64,000 nt of DNA from Zygaena filipendulae (Eukaryota; Arthropoda; Insecta; Lepidoptera; Zygaenidae). The notes beneath the pieces were generated by a model that saw only the letters and a program-made list of their open reading frames with translations, did not search any database and was not told the DNA's origin. The DNA is taken from contig OU015671.1 of assembly GCA_907165275.2 (NCBI GenBank), forward strand, positions 8,897,001-8,961,000, read 5' to 3'. Position numbers and translations under genes: made by a program. This document shows positions 37,701-49,364 of this stretch, in pieces (within the stretch, counting starts at the first letter, position 1; each line of letters opens with the position of its first letter).

Positions 37701-38818
37701 ACTTGAAACTAGTCTTGAGTAGGGATTCTGAACTCTGATTGGTTCTAATCAGTTGAAACTAGTCTGGAGTAGAGATTATGAGCTCTGATTGGTTGAGTGG
37801 TCTTGACATGACAGACGTAAACAAAGATCAAATCTTTGCTTGAGTATAGATTAGTACTCAAGCGTCGTTCTAGAATAAGGAAATAACTCAGCTGATTGTT
37901 GATTCATGAATCTCGTTTCAAGTAAGGTTCTAAAATCAAAACTTTACTTGAAATTAGTTTTAAAACTAGATTCATGACTTGAGTAACCTTTTGGAATACG
38001 GGCCTTAATGGTTACTGACGATTTCGCAGCCGGAACGCCAGGGGCTCCACTGAAAATCAGTGCTGTGGCTACTACGGTCGCAGCACATGCTGAGTGGAGT
38101 CCCTTTTAACAAGACGCTGCACCACATGCTTTTATTTACCTTTTTAATGTGAATTGTTTGTTGCGTGGTGTATATGTTTGTCACGGTGTTTGTTATTGCT
38201 GATTAAAGTTTATCTTATCTTATCTTACAGGCAGACAGACAGATAGACAGAGTTCCTTTCGCATTTATAATATTAGTAGGGAAGTAGGGAAGTGTCACAA
38301 AAATCGATCTAGAAGTTTTTGACAAAAAAAAAACCGCATTAGTAGGTACACACCTACCTACCATAAGCACAGCGGTTATTTAACCTTTTCACTGCCATCC
38401 TAGTAATATCACGCTCTAGGAAAGACGTGCTCCTGGCGCCAGAAAAGGAGTAATACGTTACTAACAAAACACTGCACTGACTTTTATATTTATTAGATTA
38501 AATTATAGATATTAAGCATTCCCAATATAAGGAGAAATAATGACTAGAGCGTGTGGTCTGGAGGTAATGGCCATATTTTTGTAGCCTTATTAAGGCCACA
38601 TAAATATGGCCGTGAAAGGGTGAGTTAACGTAGGACAGAAACACATCTTTCAGCGCGTCCCTTTTGCGTGCCTCGTACTTAGAACGTACTTCCGCGATTC
38701 GTTATAAAAAACTCACCATAAACGCGAGAACCAGCTCGGTACCGTCCGTCACGTCATTAGCTAGACACGGCTGTCCCAAAGCGATTAGGACTATAACAGC
38801 ACTGAGCAACTTAGCCAT
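31737..38818 (-). CDS. secreted histidine acid phosphatase, 7 coding exons
   Basis: Second histidine acid phosphatase, paralogous to the gene at 718-9157. Exons on the minus strand: 38717-38818, 36922-37032, 35421-35657, 34209-34385, 32748-32868, 32041-32252, 31737-31922, joining to 381 residues with GT-AG introns. Seen: signal peptide (about 1-20), RHGDRTP (37-43, His38), FIRST with Arg104, LSAHD with His278-Asp279. All key catalytic residues are present, so it should be active. Exons 2 and 5 are exactly the same length as in the paralogue (111 and 121 nt) and the intron phases match throughout, but the Thr-rich linker is absent. At exon 3 a second donor 4 nt downstream (GTAAGA) was rejected because only GTACGT at 35420 keeps frame with exon 4. 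A TATA box lies 57 nt upstream of the ATG. Function follows from the family; substrate is unknown. Confidence 0.9.
32420..32738 (-). mobile_element. Helitron pair in intron 5 of the second phosphatase
   Basis: A decayed plus-strand piece (to about 32542) is followed by a minus-strand copy (32554-32738) with GTTCCCGCGGGAATTCCGGG core. It ends 9 bases from the exon 5 boundary at 32748. Confidence 0.65.
33126..33325 (-). mobile_element. LINE 3' end fragment with (TTTA)n tail
   Basis: Minus-strand copy of the 17860-18072 fragment, extended by a CCGACTTCCAAAAAGGAGGA block. In intron 4 of the second phosphatase. Confidence 0.6.
34575..34704 (-). mobile_element. tRNA-headed SINE, head plus tail only
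   Basis: Box A TTGGCGCAGTAGG and box B GGTTCGATTCCCGG are perfect, but the body is deleted, so the head runs almost directly into TAATAATAAT. It lies in intron 3 of the second phosphatase. Confidence 0.75.
35057..35310 (-). mobile_element. Helitron with (CATC)n expansion, copy 2
   Basis: CTAG near 35057. The CATC run (about 35215-35272) has about 14 units, twice that of 31204-31430. In intron 3 of the second phosphatase, in the same orientation as copy 1. Confidence 0.75.
35215..35272. repeat. (CATC)n microsatellite
   Basis: About fourteen CATC units inside a Helitron copy. Confidence 0.9.
35881..36111 (-). pseudogene. possible LINE ORF2 start fragment
   Basis: A 76-residue frame whose last third ([18 protein letters not shown]) resembles the beginning of the endonuclease domain of non-LTR retrotransposons. 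It stops just after this, and the residues before it are not recognised. It lies in intron 3 of the second phosphatase, on the same strand. Weak, motif-based call. Confidence 0.4.
36325..36902 (+). mobile_element. tandem of three Helitron copies next to exon 2
   Basis: A truncated unit (36325-36478) is followed head to tail by 36486-36714 and 36724-36902. The last two share ATATATAAATCACGTGTCAC and CCAACTTAAAAGATA and both end ACAGCTAG. The third stops 19 bases before exon 2 of the second phosphatase (36922), so only the splice donor and a short AT stretch separate them. Confidence 0.8.
37312..37340 (+). mobile_element. family B MITE, end fragment
   Basis: Only the TTTAGTCCGTCGTATAGATT end remains, cut off by the Helitron that starts at 37341. 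It lies in intron 1 of the second phosphatase. Confidence 0.6.
37341..37555 (+). mobile_element. Helitron, complete copy
   Basis: A textbook copy: A before TCCTACTATCG, hairpin CCGCGGGTGAAACCGCGG, CTAG at 37552-37555, then T. It interrupts a family B MITE end. In intron 1 of the second phosphatase. Confidence 0.85.
37590..38004. mobile_element. TTAA-flanked piggyBac-like non-autonomous element
   Basis: A 415-bp element with ends GGCCCGTATTCCA and its near-complement TGGAATACGGGCC, flanked by TTAA on each side (37586-37589 and 38005-38008). The interior is built from repeated ACTTGAAACTAGT and GATTATGA-like motifs and is non-coding. TTAA duplication is the hallmark of piggyBac. Located in intron 1 of the second phosphatase. 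Confidence 0.75.
38012..38228 (+). mobile_element. probable retrotransposon 3' end with (CTTAT)n tail
   Basis: GC-richer block ending GATTAAAGTTTATCTTATC and further CTTAT units, beginning right after the TTAA-flanked element. The simple tail suggests a LINE 3' end. Confidence 0.45.
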
Positions 38819-38874
38819 AGTTCAGACCGTACAGTACACCTCCCCCAATGGTAAATGTTTATCGTTTGAACAAC

Positions 38875-38882
38875 TATTTATA
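38875..38882 (-). promoter_or_regulatory. candidate TATA box for the 31737-38818 phosphatase
   Basis: TATAAATA on the minus strand, ending 57 nt upstream of the ATG at 38818. It would place the transcription start near 38845-38850 with a 5' leader of about 30 nt. No clear initiator was seen. Confidence 0.45.
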
Positions 38883-39079
38883 TTTACTTCAAATATATAC
38901 CTACATATTTAATACCTGTATAATATATGTGTAGGTAGGTACTTACTTTATTTGTATCTGGATAATAATATAGAGTGACAATTTCGTATATGCGGACACT
39001 ACTTTTGTTAAGCTGAATGTTCACTGCCATTCGTGACACGCGCGTGACCTGACCGTGATACCACGAAGATTCATTGACA

Positions 39080-39153
39080 TTCCGACTTAATGTATCTCTG
39101 TTAGTTTTTGATTACCTACGTTTACGTATTAATTTAATTGACAAGCCCATTTT
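39080..39153 (-). mobile_element. family B MITE, decayed fragment
   Basis: Contains the TATCTCTGTTA, TTTTTGATTAC and TTGACAAGCCCAT blocks of one arm. No CRE left. Confidence 0.5.
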
Positions 39154-39899
39154 GTTTGTAAGAATCCAACGCTTTTTGCAACGCAAAATGCAGTTTGCCT
39201 AAATGTTTTCGCTTCACATCGGCATCGTGACTAAGTTCTCGATTCGAGTGATTTGAGTTAATTTAGATTGATTTGAGTCCCAAAATATTGTAGCAGCCCC
39301 AAAACAACGTACTTTCATATAAAAGAGCATAGGGGACATCTTATCACAGCATTCTCACGGGAACTATGAAATAAATGCGGGTGGAACCGAGGGGAAGATA
39401 AGAAAAAATTATCACCAAAAGTGAGCTTTTTTTAAATATTCTACCAAAGATTTATACAAATAATATATCTTGGAAGATTTATGTTTTACTCCCTGGCCAA
39501 TTTTACTCCCTAATTGGGATTTAGGACGAACTGCAGACTAAATCGATCGTGTGCGGTTCCCTTAATCATAGAGTGGATAGATTAATTCTGCAACCGTCAT
39601 AAGTTGGATATTGTATACGAATAAAGTACTTGGTTTTAATATATTTTTTTATTATTTTACAGCCATACAACCGATACAGCCCACGACGTGCACACATGAT
39701 TAAATGAGAATATAGCCACTGAGCGACGTGACTTTTAGGAACAAAAACTTTTCAGGCAAGCTTTCGTCATTATTATGTCGGGTTTAAGAAAAATAATAAA
39801 GAAAACATAGGTATTTGAGGAGAGGATTTCACTTTTAACGAGTTATGGGCGCCGCTGAAAACCATATACACAAAGAATGCATATACATAATCTAGAAAA

Positions 39900-40046
39900 T
39901 GTGTGATCTAAAGTAGGTTAGATTTAACTTAGCCAGTTTTCATTACATCAGTAATTTTATAAAGTTATTAAATATATAATATATATTTTTTAAGTTCTGA
40001 TAAAAACTGGTCAAGTCAAATCTAACCTACTTTAAGATCTCAAACT
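39900..40046. repeat. short foldback element
   Basis: Arms of about 38 bp (TGATCTAAAGTAGGTTAGAT at the left and its near-complement ATCTAACCTACTTTAAGATC at the right) surround an AT-rich centre. Confidence 0.6.
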
Positions 40047-40438
40047 TTTAAATAACAGCAATTGTTATAAGTATCCAATAAAGCAAAGAAATATATTTTA
40101 ATACTTGTTCATAATGTTATTTTGTTCCTAAAAATACATAATATATCGATTTTGCATAGAACTTGGCACTCATTTAGATCTCCATTCTTTTTGCGGCGAA
40201 GCCCACAGCCAAGCATAATTTTTGTAATGAACTTGGCTCTCCTTTTTTACATTTATGTTTTTGGTGGGATATAATTAGGTATTATGCTGAGATCTGAGTC
40301 GGTGTTCATTTTGGCATTATATACAGCAATTTCTAGACGATTATTATTTATTGTTAAATTTTGTTGCATATTTTTATTTCTAAGTAAGCGATGCCGAATA
40401 ATTGACTATGTCTATAGTTACACGTTTATATTTATCTA

Positions 40439-40585
40439 CTAGCTGTGCCCCGCGGTTTCACCCGCGGTAATTTCGGAGTTCTCGCGGGAATTCCGGGATA
40501 AAAAGTACCCTATGTCCTGACAACGTGTATACCAAATTTCATCCAAATCCGTTCAGTAGTTTTTGCGTGATTGAGTAAACGTATG
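40439..40585 (-). mobile_element. Helitron, 5'-truncated
   Basis: CTAG at 40439-40442, perfect CCGCGGTTTCACCCGCGG hairpin, cut after GATTGAGTAA. The next 320 bp contain a (CAGA)n run and look like another decayed repeat. Confidence 0.75.
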
Positions 40586-42600
40586 CGAGGATAAGAGCTC
40601 GAAAGCGCATTTTCATACGACTTGCTTCAAATTTATCGTCACTGCTCAGCTCCTATGTGTCTTAGCGTTATGTTATATAGCCTATAACCTGCCCAGGAGT
40701 ATGGACTACAATCGTACCAAGTTTGGTTAAAATCCCTTCAGTAGTTTTTCACCCATGCGTGCACATACAGACAGACAGACAGACAGACAAAAAATTTACT
40801 GATTGCATTTTTGGCATCAGAATCGATCACCATTCATCCTCCAATATTAATTTTGAACTGTATTCAATGTACAGAATTGATCTCTCTACAGTTTTATTAT
40901 AAGTATAGATTATGGAAATCCATAAAGCTGACGCAGAGGGATTGGCCTAGGAATAAAGGTTGGCTAAAACGCGCACCTTGATAAATAATTTATTGATAAC
41001 CATTTTATTGCATATGATTATGTATGCTTTATTTTATGCCATCGAATACTGAAGCCAAAGACTGTGATGACATTAAACCACAGAGTACAGAGTACAGTAT
41101 AATGTACCGGGTGTCCCACGGATATGCCACATGAAGGGAACCTTGAATATTGAAGATGGAACATTTTACTGAAAGAAGACCTTATTTGAATTTAAAAAAC
41201 AATTTAAACTGCATTCATAGATATTTAAATAATTACATGGTTGAACCGGGAATCGAACCCGTTACCTACATGAGGAAAATAATCAGCCTGTATGTAGCTT
41301 TATCATGCCGATCGAAAGGCTTCATCATAAGGATTATTTTTCTCTCAATAATAGGTATAGTGTCAAAAATAAAAGGAAGACCATGAATTTTAACATTTGA
41401 TGTGAAATTTCGAAGCTGACATTGCCGTCAGAACATACAACTGAAAATTTGTACCTATTAAAAATGTTAAAATTCATGATCCTCCTCTTTAACCGACTTC
41501 CAAAAAGGAGGAGGTTCTATGTTCGATTGTATGTATTTTTTTTATCCCTAACTTATGTTTCCTTTAATATTTTTCATAAATCTGACACAGTATGACGGCG
41601 GCGAGTCGCGGATCCAGCCCTATGGGCACGGTAGGCACGCCCACAGGCACAACCCTAATTGAGATCGATAGGCTACGTTTATCAAATCTATTGATAAAAA
41701 TCCAATAGTGCGTGATTAGCACGTGTATAAACAATATATTTTATGCTTTCAAGCTGTAAAAATCAATCATCATAATCGGTAAGTAGTTTAGATGTTGGGT
41801 GTGCAAACAAACACTCATTTATTTTTTTAGTTTTCGTGAGCAAATATACTAGTAGGTATACTACATCTTTGTTAATTAATTTACATAATATTGTGTTCAC
41901 CCCGCGACTTTACCCGCGGGGACTTATAGACACACTGTAGGTACATACACTGTACAAGATCGTGACCGGGGCTTCATATAGGTAAATTTTGTAAATCTCT
42001 CCTTTAGTCAGGTCAAATTAGACATTTCAACTGGCAATAATTCGCATAAGTCGATCCTAAATATTATACAAATTACAAACATAATCAATTCAAGGTCAAT
42101 GGTCGAAATATTCAGTTTTTTTTCATTTTTTCCAGCAAACGGTAAGTTGCATCATGGACCAATTAAACAAGTTAGTTATTTAGTTCTATTGGTCCGTGGT
42201 TGAACTATAAAAATAGCTTCCTATCTATCCTTACATTTCTTTTTTCCTGAGAATCTGTTAAGTATAAGCAATTTAAACCCTTACAATTTTTTTTAGCTCA
42301 TGTAAGGACTTTAGAATCGAACATACAATCATACTTATTCAAACTGAGAGCCTCCTTTTTAAGTCGGTTAAAAAAGGTGATTGTTTTCTATAATTTTTGT
42401 AATACTACTAGGTACAGTGATATTATTATGACCTCTTACATTGACTTTTGTCAATGAGGATTTTTCAATTTCACTTGTGTTAGTTTATCCAACGTCTGTA
42501 GGGACCTATGAATTTTCAGCGGTTGATTTGAAATGTTTAATGTGGACCGGACAGTAGATTGACTAAACTTTAGTCTCTTTAAAGTATTTTACTCTCAAGT

Positions 42601-42836
42601 GGACGCAGATAAGCAATAACATGTTAACTCACAAAATGAAGTTATTGATTCAGAACGATTTATTGAGAGTTAGGGAACGTTTTTTAATTATGTGTTTACC
42701 TTATTACATTGCTTAAATATGTAACTAAATATTGAACATAAAAAATGTTGATACAAAATGGCTCTCCTACTTTTAAAACACGATTTACTCAAAATTTCTC
42801 GAGTGTGGGTTAACACACTATTGCTTATCTATGTCC
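42601..42836 (-). mobile_element. family A MITE, copy 3 (AAGT duplication)
   Basis: AAGT flanks at 42597-42600 and 42837-42840. Confidence 0.9.
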
Positions 42837-43917
42837 AAGTATTGTAGAAATGCAATGCATTGATAGTAAGCGATTCCGTCGTAGCAACTCGCACTTTACC
42901 TATTTCTGGATCCGCGCCTACAGTAGTAGGCCTATGTCCAGCAGGACGTCTTTCAGCTGATATGATGATAGATGGCGATAGTTGTAGCACTTTTAAAAAG
43001 GTGCTAGCTCTACGTTTCTTTTTACTTCATTCTTGGCTATCCACTGTGCGATTGTATAGTCAAATCGGTTGAAAATGGTGATAGACAAAGTAGTTATTTG
43101 AGTTTAATTTTTAACTAAAATCTTAAGATCCACATTTTTTTCTGCAACGAATTCTTTGTTTGACTAGTTTGACAGTTATATAACAGATGGCGCTTTATTT
43201 AAAGTAGTGATTCAAGCCGGGACTCAGGACACGAGGACTTCGTTTGTTACCAATGTAGTACATCTTTTATTTTTATAACGGCAAGCAATGTCTTCGACGG
43301 CAAGTTACAAACCAGCCGATAACTAGGCGACTGAAAACTCATAGGAATCTAGCACTTCCATAAGTACCAAATTAATTAATTAATAAAATATCATTTCAAG
43401 GAAAGTTGACTCTCAGAATTTTATTAATCTTAGGGATTTATCAAATATCTATGTCCTCAATCTTTACATCAAAAACTATTGTTCGTCTGTAATTTTACAA
43501 AGTAACTGATAAATTCCGAACAATAGAAAATTGTCAATAGATTGCATGACAGAATGAAAAACAACACTTGATATCTCTTCAAATCATTAATTCGATTCGA
43601 TTATATCGAATTAAAGTGTCTACAATGAAACAATTTCTCAAGGAAATTTGTGGCTCTAGTTGCAGCGGATATCTAATTAAAAATTAAATAAAATTTGGAG
43701 TTAAGTTTTAGTCTTAGTAAAAAAACTATTCTAGACACAAATCTGACTAGAAAGATAATATCATTGTTAGAAATTATAGGGAAAAAAATGGAAAAACGTA
43801 AAATAAACCATTATTATCTATGCAGACTAGAGAGGCAATAATATTATAGTGGTTTATATTACTATACGTAATACTTACTAGGTTATCTATACCCTACACA
43901 GCGTGTAGTATACAAAA

Positions 43918-44099
43918 ACTTAGTTTCACCCACGTTAATTTCGGAGTCGGAGAACTCCGGGATAAAAAGTGCCCTATGTCCTTCTCTGTACCCCTTAAAA
44001 TGTGTATGCATAATTTCATTACGACCGGTTGAGCCGTTAAGGCATGAAAGCGTAACAAACAAACAAACTCACTTTCGCATTCATAATTTAATCGTAAGG
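43918..44099 (-). mobile_element. Helitron, decayed copy
   Basis: TTTCACCCACGTTAATTTCG core and the CAAACAAACTCACTTTCGCA 5' block are present; CTAG has been lost. Confidence 0.65.
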
Positions 44100-44628
44100 A
44101 TTCCACGGACTGTTAATTTTGAAAATATTTAGATGTACAAAGTAAAAATGTAATCATTGTTATGTAATCATGTAATCAGTTGAATAACATTTATTTCGGC
44201 ACAAAACACAAGAATAATAAACAAACATTAAATGAGTAAAATTTATACATTTCCTAATTTCGTGACTCGTGTGCATGTGCTATGTGTACGAAAACCAACC
44301 GAGCCACGATCGAATACCGATCATTGTGGCACAATTCGAATTACAGGGTTCGGGTTTCGATTCTTCATGATCATTATGTCAGATACACATTCTGTGATCC
44401 TCCTGAAGACCTTGGTAGCAAAGGCTAGTGGACGGTGAAAGGCTAAGAACAAGAACCTAAAATCCTCTGGTTTTGTATATTAAACCATCACCATAACTAT
44501 TCGTTTGTGAGCCAAGCATTTCACTCGCATATTTATTTAAGCTTATTGCACAACATGGTACAAGCATTTCACTCGCATATGTCGGCTTGAGACGAGACGA
44601 TCTCCTTTGAAGATGATTCACTCTTTAG

Positions 44629-44901
44629 ATTCATCTTAGAGAGGTGATTTATTTATTTATTTTATTGGCATACCAACTGCTTACAGGCAAAGCATTATAT
44701 TAATAACTAATTATAGGTAAACTAAGACAAGCCTATTCGCTAATAATAGGTGTGAAACAACATTCGCAATTTAGTAGGTAACAATGTGATTTGCAACATA
44801 CTTTTTTCCTTTACCTTTTTTTAACATGTGATGTGTTGTGATATCGAAAGTGAAAAATAGAGTAACGCTACATCACATCAGATCACCTCTCTAAGATGAA
44901 T
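44629..44901. mobile_element. element with 20-bp perfect inverted ends
   Basis: ATTCATCTTAGAGAGGTGAT at 44629-44648 is exactly complemented at 44882-44901. The interior is AT-rich with a (TTTA)n stretch. Its right end overlaps the foldback that follows. Confidence 0.6.
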
Positions 44902-45015
44902 ACTGGGACTTCAGTATAAGCGGGTAGCGGGAAACCGAAACTTACCGAAAGCGGGAAATACGAAGTTGCTACTTTTCTGTTTTCCGCTACCCGCTGATAC
45001 TGAAGCCCCAGTATT
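44899..45015. repeat. foldback element, ends AATACTGG
   Basis: About 34-bp arms: GACTTCAGTATAAGCGGGTA at the left and TACCCGCTGATACTGAAGCC-type sequence at the right, with two or three mismatches, around a 50-nt loop. Confidence 0.65.
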
Positions 45016-46049
45016 AACCCGTTGGACTAATCTCTGCCACTTAGCGATTATTTCGATAACTTTTCGGGATGACTCTGAGCTTTGAGACATAAATTTGACT
45101 GAATAGCCTCGACTTTAGGCTGTAATCATGAGGGACGGTCTTAAAAGCAATTAGACGATTGGAGCTGGAAAGGCGACTCAGTGATTGCTTAGGCATGCGG
45201 TACAATTCCAATTTTCGCGCCCCTAATAGGTAGGTACTTAATTTCATCAAGTACTCGCTGTTTCCCACGGTTTCACCCGGGGTAATTTCGAAGTTAAGGG
45301 ATAAAAAGGTAAGTACCTACAATAATATATAGGCAGTAGCTAGAATAATGACATAAATTTCTAATTTGAATTAAAATATATAGGTTGGTACCTACATACA
45401 TATTTTACTTTATTTATTCTTAAGTTGTTGATCGGAATGTTTTGTGTCTTTATTTTATTATAGACACTGCACACACAGCAGCTGCAACAATGGTAGGAGA
45501 TTGAAGAAATAAGTTGCCGTCATTAACCGCTAGAGGCGCTGCGTTGATTTAATACAAGCCAAAGACGAAAGAATAAAGGGGAAATGTTAATTAATAAAAT
45601 AGGTACGTTATAATTTAATAAATGAACTACGACAAATTAAAGTTTTATTAAAGCCTACCTAGATAAGTTTAATTTTTTTTTCGTTTCTTCTGTATTGTCT
45701 ATTTGACTTCAAATGCTTGAAAGGGATACTACTGTTGAAGTGTTTGAGATATAATACTTCAATAAGTCGGCAATAGATGACGCTAAACCTAAAAGTCTTC
45801 ACGGACGGAAAATATCGACAAACATTCGAAAAGTTTTTAAGATTAATTCGCAAACTATACTAATTACTACACGGTTTCAAAAACCGAAAAAGGTTGTGCC
45901 GCTGTGTTAATTTTTGTGTCGATAAAAAATAAAAATATCGTTAAAAATTAATTATTTGATCAGAATTAAAAATTGTTTTTTTGCTGTGCAATTTCACAAT
46001 ATCATTTTGGAAAAGTTTTGCAGATGAGGCTTTTGTCTATCTACTACTA

Positions 46050-46299
46050 CTAGCTGTTCGGTGCGGTTTCACCCGCGTTAATTTCGGAATTTCCGTTAAA
46101 ATGCCGAAATTAAAGTACCCTGATGTCTTTTTCTGTATTGGCACTGAAATACTTTTTTTTTTTAATATATCAATGACGCCAGGATGACCCACGTGAGGCA
46201 ACGTGTTTGCAAAACTTCATTATAATCGGTTGGGTAGTTAACGCATGAAAGCGTAACAAACAAACAAACTCACATTTTCATTTATAATATTAGTTGGGA
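46050..46299 (-). mobile_element. Helitron, complete copy
   Basis: CTAG at 46050-46053 and TCCC at 46299 on the minus strand; the middle is diverged. Confidence 0.7.
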
Positions 46300-46440
46300 T
46301 TACATTGGAAATATGTCTCGAAGTAATTCCTAGGGTGTGCATCATGAAGCTCCGAAGCATTCTAGCATGGGAACGAAGCCAGAACACCAAATTACTATTT
46401 GGAGACAAACTTACAACGCGGCCAGTAAAATTATGTCTTA

Positions 46441-46639
46441 CTAGCTGTGCCCCGCGGTTTCACCCACGGTAATTTCGGAGTTCCCGAAGGAATTCCGGTA
46501 TAAAAAGTACCCTTTATCCTTCTCTGTACCCCTGACAACGTGCATGCCAAATTTCATCCAAATCCGTTCAGCCGTTTTTGCGTGATTGAGTAACAAACAT
46601 CCAAACATCCACACTTTCACATTTATAATATTAGCAGGA
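46441..46639 (-). mobile_element. Helitron, complete well-preserved copy
   Basis: CTAG at 46441-46444 after A, and TCC at 46639 before T. One of the best matches to the family consensus. Confidence 0.85.
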
Positions 46640-47160
46640 TTATTTTACTTTGATTCTTTGGTCACTGACTGAAAAAAAAAAAAAACACCATGAAAAAAAA
46701 AAAAACAAATAGACTCCCTTCATCCGACCGAATCCGCCATTGTCATTTCATTAAATTTGATTAATTCCCTCTTTTGTACTACAAAAAGTTGTCCCAATTT
46801 GACGAGAAACGGACGATTTAACACCGCCAGCAGTCCCCGGAGACGCGCGAGGGGAAGCCGGCAGTTTGTATCAGCGGGGCGGAGGGGGTGCATGTAAATT
46901 TATTGTTCCCGCGGGGATTGTGTCAAATACCAGGCGATTTTTCACGTTGCGTTGCGAATAGGGATGTTCGGTTCGCGTTTTTTCTATCGATACATTTGAC
47001 TTGCACGAAGTGTGGGTTTTTTTGGGCCACCTGTACCTATCTCATTTGACTCTCTGAGGGATAGTGAAGTTTGGTTTTATTTTTGTACAAACAAAATTAC
47101 CTCCTGTATTAACTATTCATACAGATAATGTTAAAGTTTATTACTAATACAGATAGGTAA

Positions 47161-47325
47161 TCCTTACTAATAATGAAATGCGAAAGTGAGTTTGTTTGTT
47201 ACGCTCTCACACCTCAACGGCTCAACGGATCCTCATGAAATTTTTCATAAACATTGTCAGGGGTACAAAGAAGGACACGTTGTAAGGGGTACTTCTATGC
47301 CGGAAAGTTGCGGTGAAATTCCTTC
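47161..47325 (+). mobile_element. Helitron, 3'-truncated
   Basis: Starts TCCTTACTAATAATG; the sequence after the CGGAAAG core no longer matches. Confidence 0.6.
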
Positions 47326-47979
47326 CTCGTTTTAAATAGTAAATACTAAATAAATACTTCATATACATTTTTCTTGATTTATTTCTTTTTAAACAAATAA
47401 TTTGCATACCTGTAGACTGTACAGTAATAAATTACCCTAACAATAATAGTTATTAATATCCCACTTTGAAAAAATACTAACAACTATGCTAATGTACTTT
47501 TGTATAACTTCCAATGCTTGGCGAGTCTAAACAGACTTAGCGAAATCTAAGCTAGTGATATTTTTATAGGATAAAATATAATGCATGGAAGTCGGATGCA
47601 CGTTCCTTTAATTTTAAATCGTTATTTCCAAATCAAAGATATTGAAAGAGAATAGATTGACAATACCATAGATAATACAAGACAATACGCTCGGCCGCTA
47701 AGCTTTCTCCTTGAACCATGCAGCGGTCAAATGATCTCATGCTGAAATAATGCCGTTGGCTAGCAGAGACTATTGTCTATACTTCTATTGGTATTTGATC
47801 CAACGATGTGATTGGTTTTTGTTTTGATCCATCCCCGCGCAAAAATTGGTTGACGTGGATTGCATAGTCAAAGTTTGTATTGTTCGTCTATTCTCTTATA
47901 ATGTCTGTGTTCCAAATGATAAAACTTTTATCGTCACTTATTCTAATTAATATGCGTCTGTGCTTGTGTAATCTGTAAC

Positions 47980-48334
47980 GGTGTGTACAGTCATAACATA
48001 ACATGTTTCAGATAATGTAGTTACTAAATGTTATAATAACATGTTATATAACTTGGTCACCTTAGTTTTTTTGTTTTTCTTTTGTTATTTAAAAGTACAA
48101 CAGTCGCTGCCGCAGCTAGCAAAACGTCCTCTCAGCGACGATATTGTGGATAGCATATAGTACGAGAATGAAGAACGAGAAACCACAATGGTTATACCTA
48201 TTGCAGTGTTATTCTGATGTGTTACAGTATTGTTTTATGTTGCAATGTTGAATAACAAGGATACTTAATGTGGACGACTGGACGTGTTATATAACACAAG
48301 TTATCTAACATGTTACATAGTCTGTACACACCCT
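47980..48334. mobile_element. possible element with GGTGTGTACAG ends
   Basis: GGTGTGTACAGTCATAACAT at the left and ATAGTCTGTACACACC at the right are inverted, with ATGTTATATAAC repeats inside. No target duplication was seen. Confidence 0.45.
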
Positions 48335-48650
48335 AAAGTACATGGATTATTCTATCAATTCTGTTTTGATTTCCTTCTACTTAACAAATTAACAGGTTGC
48401 TAGGCAGTACAATGCACAATGCTTTTAATGTTTTGCTGGAACTTTACAAATATCGGTGTAATAAGGTGTAACTTTAAATTGAAATTCCATCCGTTGTAAT
48501 AATTATCATCAGCCATTAACACAGAAAAGCGAAACTTCAATGGATAAAGTTGAAAATAGATAATAAGTTGGTAGTCGGTTTATAGGTTTAGATCAGTGAT
48601 ATTATGAGTTTGGTTTTGATGATAGATTGATGTAGAACCTTTAACTAATA

Positions 48651-49030
48651 CTAGCTGACCCCCGCGGTTTCACCCGCGGCAATTCCGGAGTTTAGACAGA
48701 TCCAGAGATTACCCCTACAATCTCACAAACACACGAACTCATAAACTCCGGAGTTCCCGCGGGAATTCCGGGACAAAAGTACTCTATGTCACTCAGGATC
48801 ACTGTAGCTTCATATAAGTGAAAGAATTTTCCAAATCGGTTCAGTGGATCCAGAGATAGTGGTTCCGCGTCGTTTTACCCGCGGGAAATTCGGAGTTCCC
48901 GCGGGAACTCCGAAATAAAAAGTACCCTATGACACTCATGATCACTGCAGCTTCCTATAAGCGAAAGAATTTTCAAAATCGGTTCAGTAGATCCAGAGAT
49001 TATCCCCTACAACGACACTAACTTTACCTC
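48651..49030 (-). mobile_element. composite of several Helitron units
   Basis: CTAG at 48651. The CCCGCGGGAA core occurs at about 48752 and 48890, each followed by a TTTTCAAAATCGGTTCAGT-like stretch, so at least two units are fused. Confidence 0.65.
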
Positions 49031-49067
49031 TTTTTAAAGGCTTTTATTTGCAATATATACGTACTAT

Positions 49068-49302
49068 GAACGCAGATAAGCAATAACATGTTAACCCACA
49101 AAACAAAGTTATTGATTCAGAACGATTTATTGAGAGTCAGAGAACGTTTTTTAATTATATGTTTTCCTTATTACATTGTTTAAATATGTAACTAAATATT
49201 GAACATAAAAATGTTGAAACAAAATGGCGCTATAATTTTAAAACTTTAATTCACTCAAAATTTCTCCAGTGTGGGTTAACACACTATGGCTTATCTATGC
49301 CC
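49068..49302 (-). mobile_element. family A MITE, copy 4 (CTAT duplication)
   Basis: Terminal GG has changed to GA at the left and TCC to CCC at the right, but CTAT flanks (49064-49067 and 49303-49306) are intact. Confidence 0.85.
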
Positions 49303-49364
49303 CTATGTACCTATAACTATGTATATTCGTCCGGGAGAAATCTAGCAGCTGAATTTTGAAGCAG

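Noticed and set aside
41240..41330. Box B-like GGTTCGATTCCCGG on the minus strand
   Set aside because: No consistent cloverleaf and no clear box A; a relic of a tRNA-derived repeat at most.
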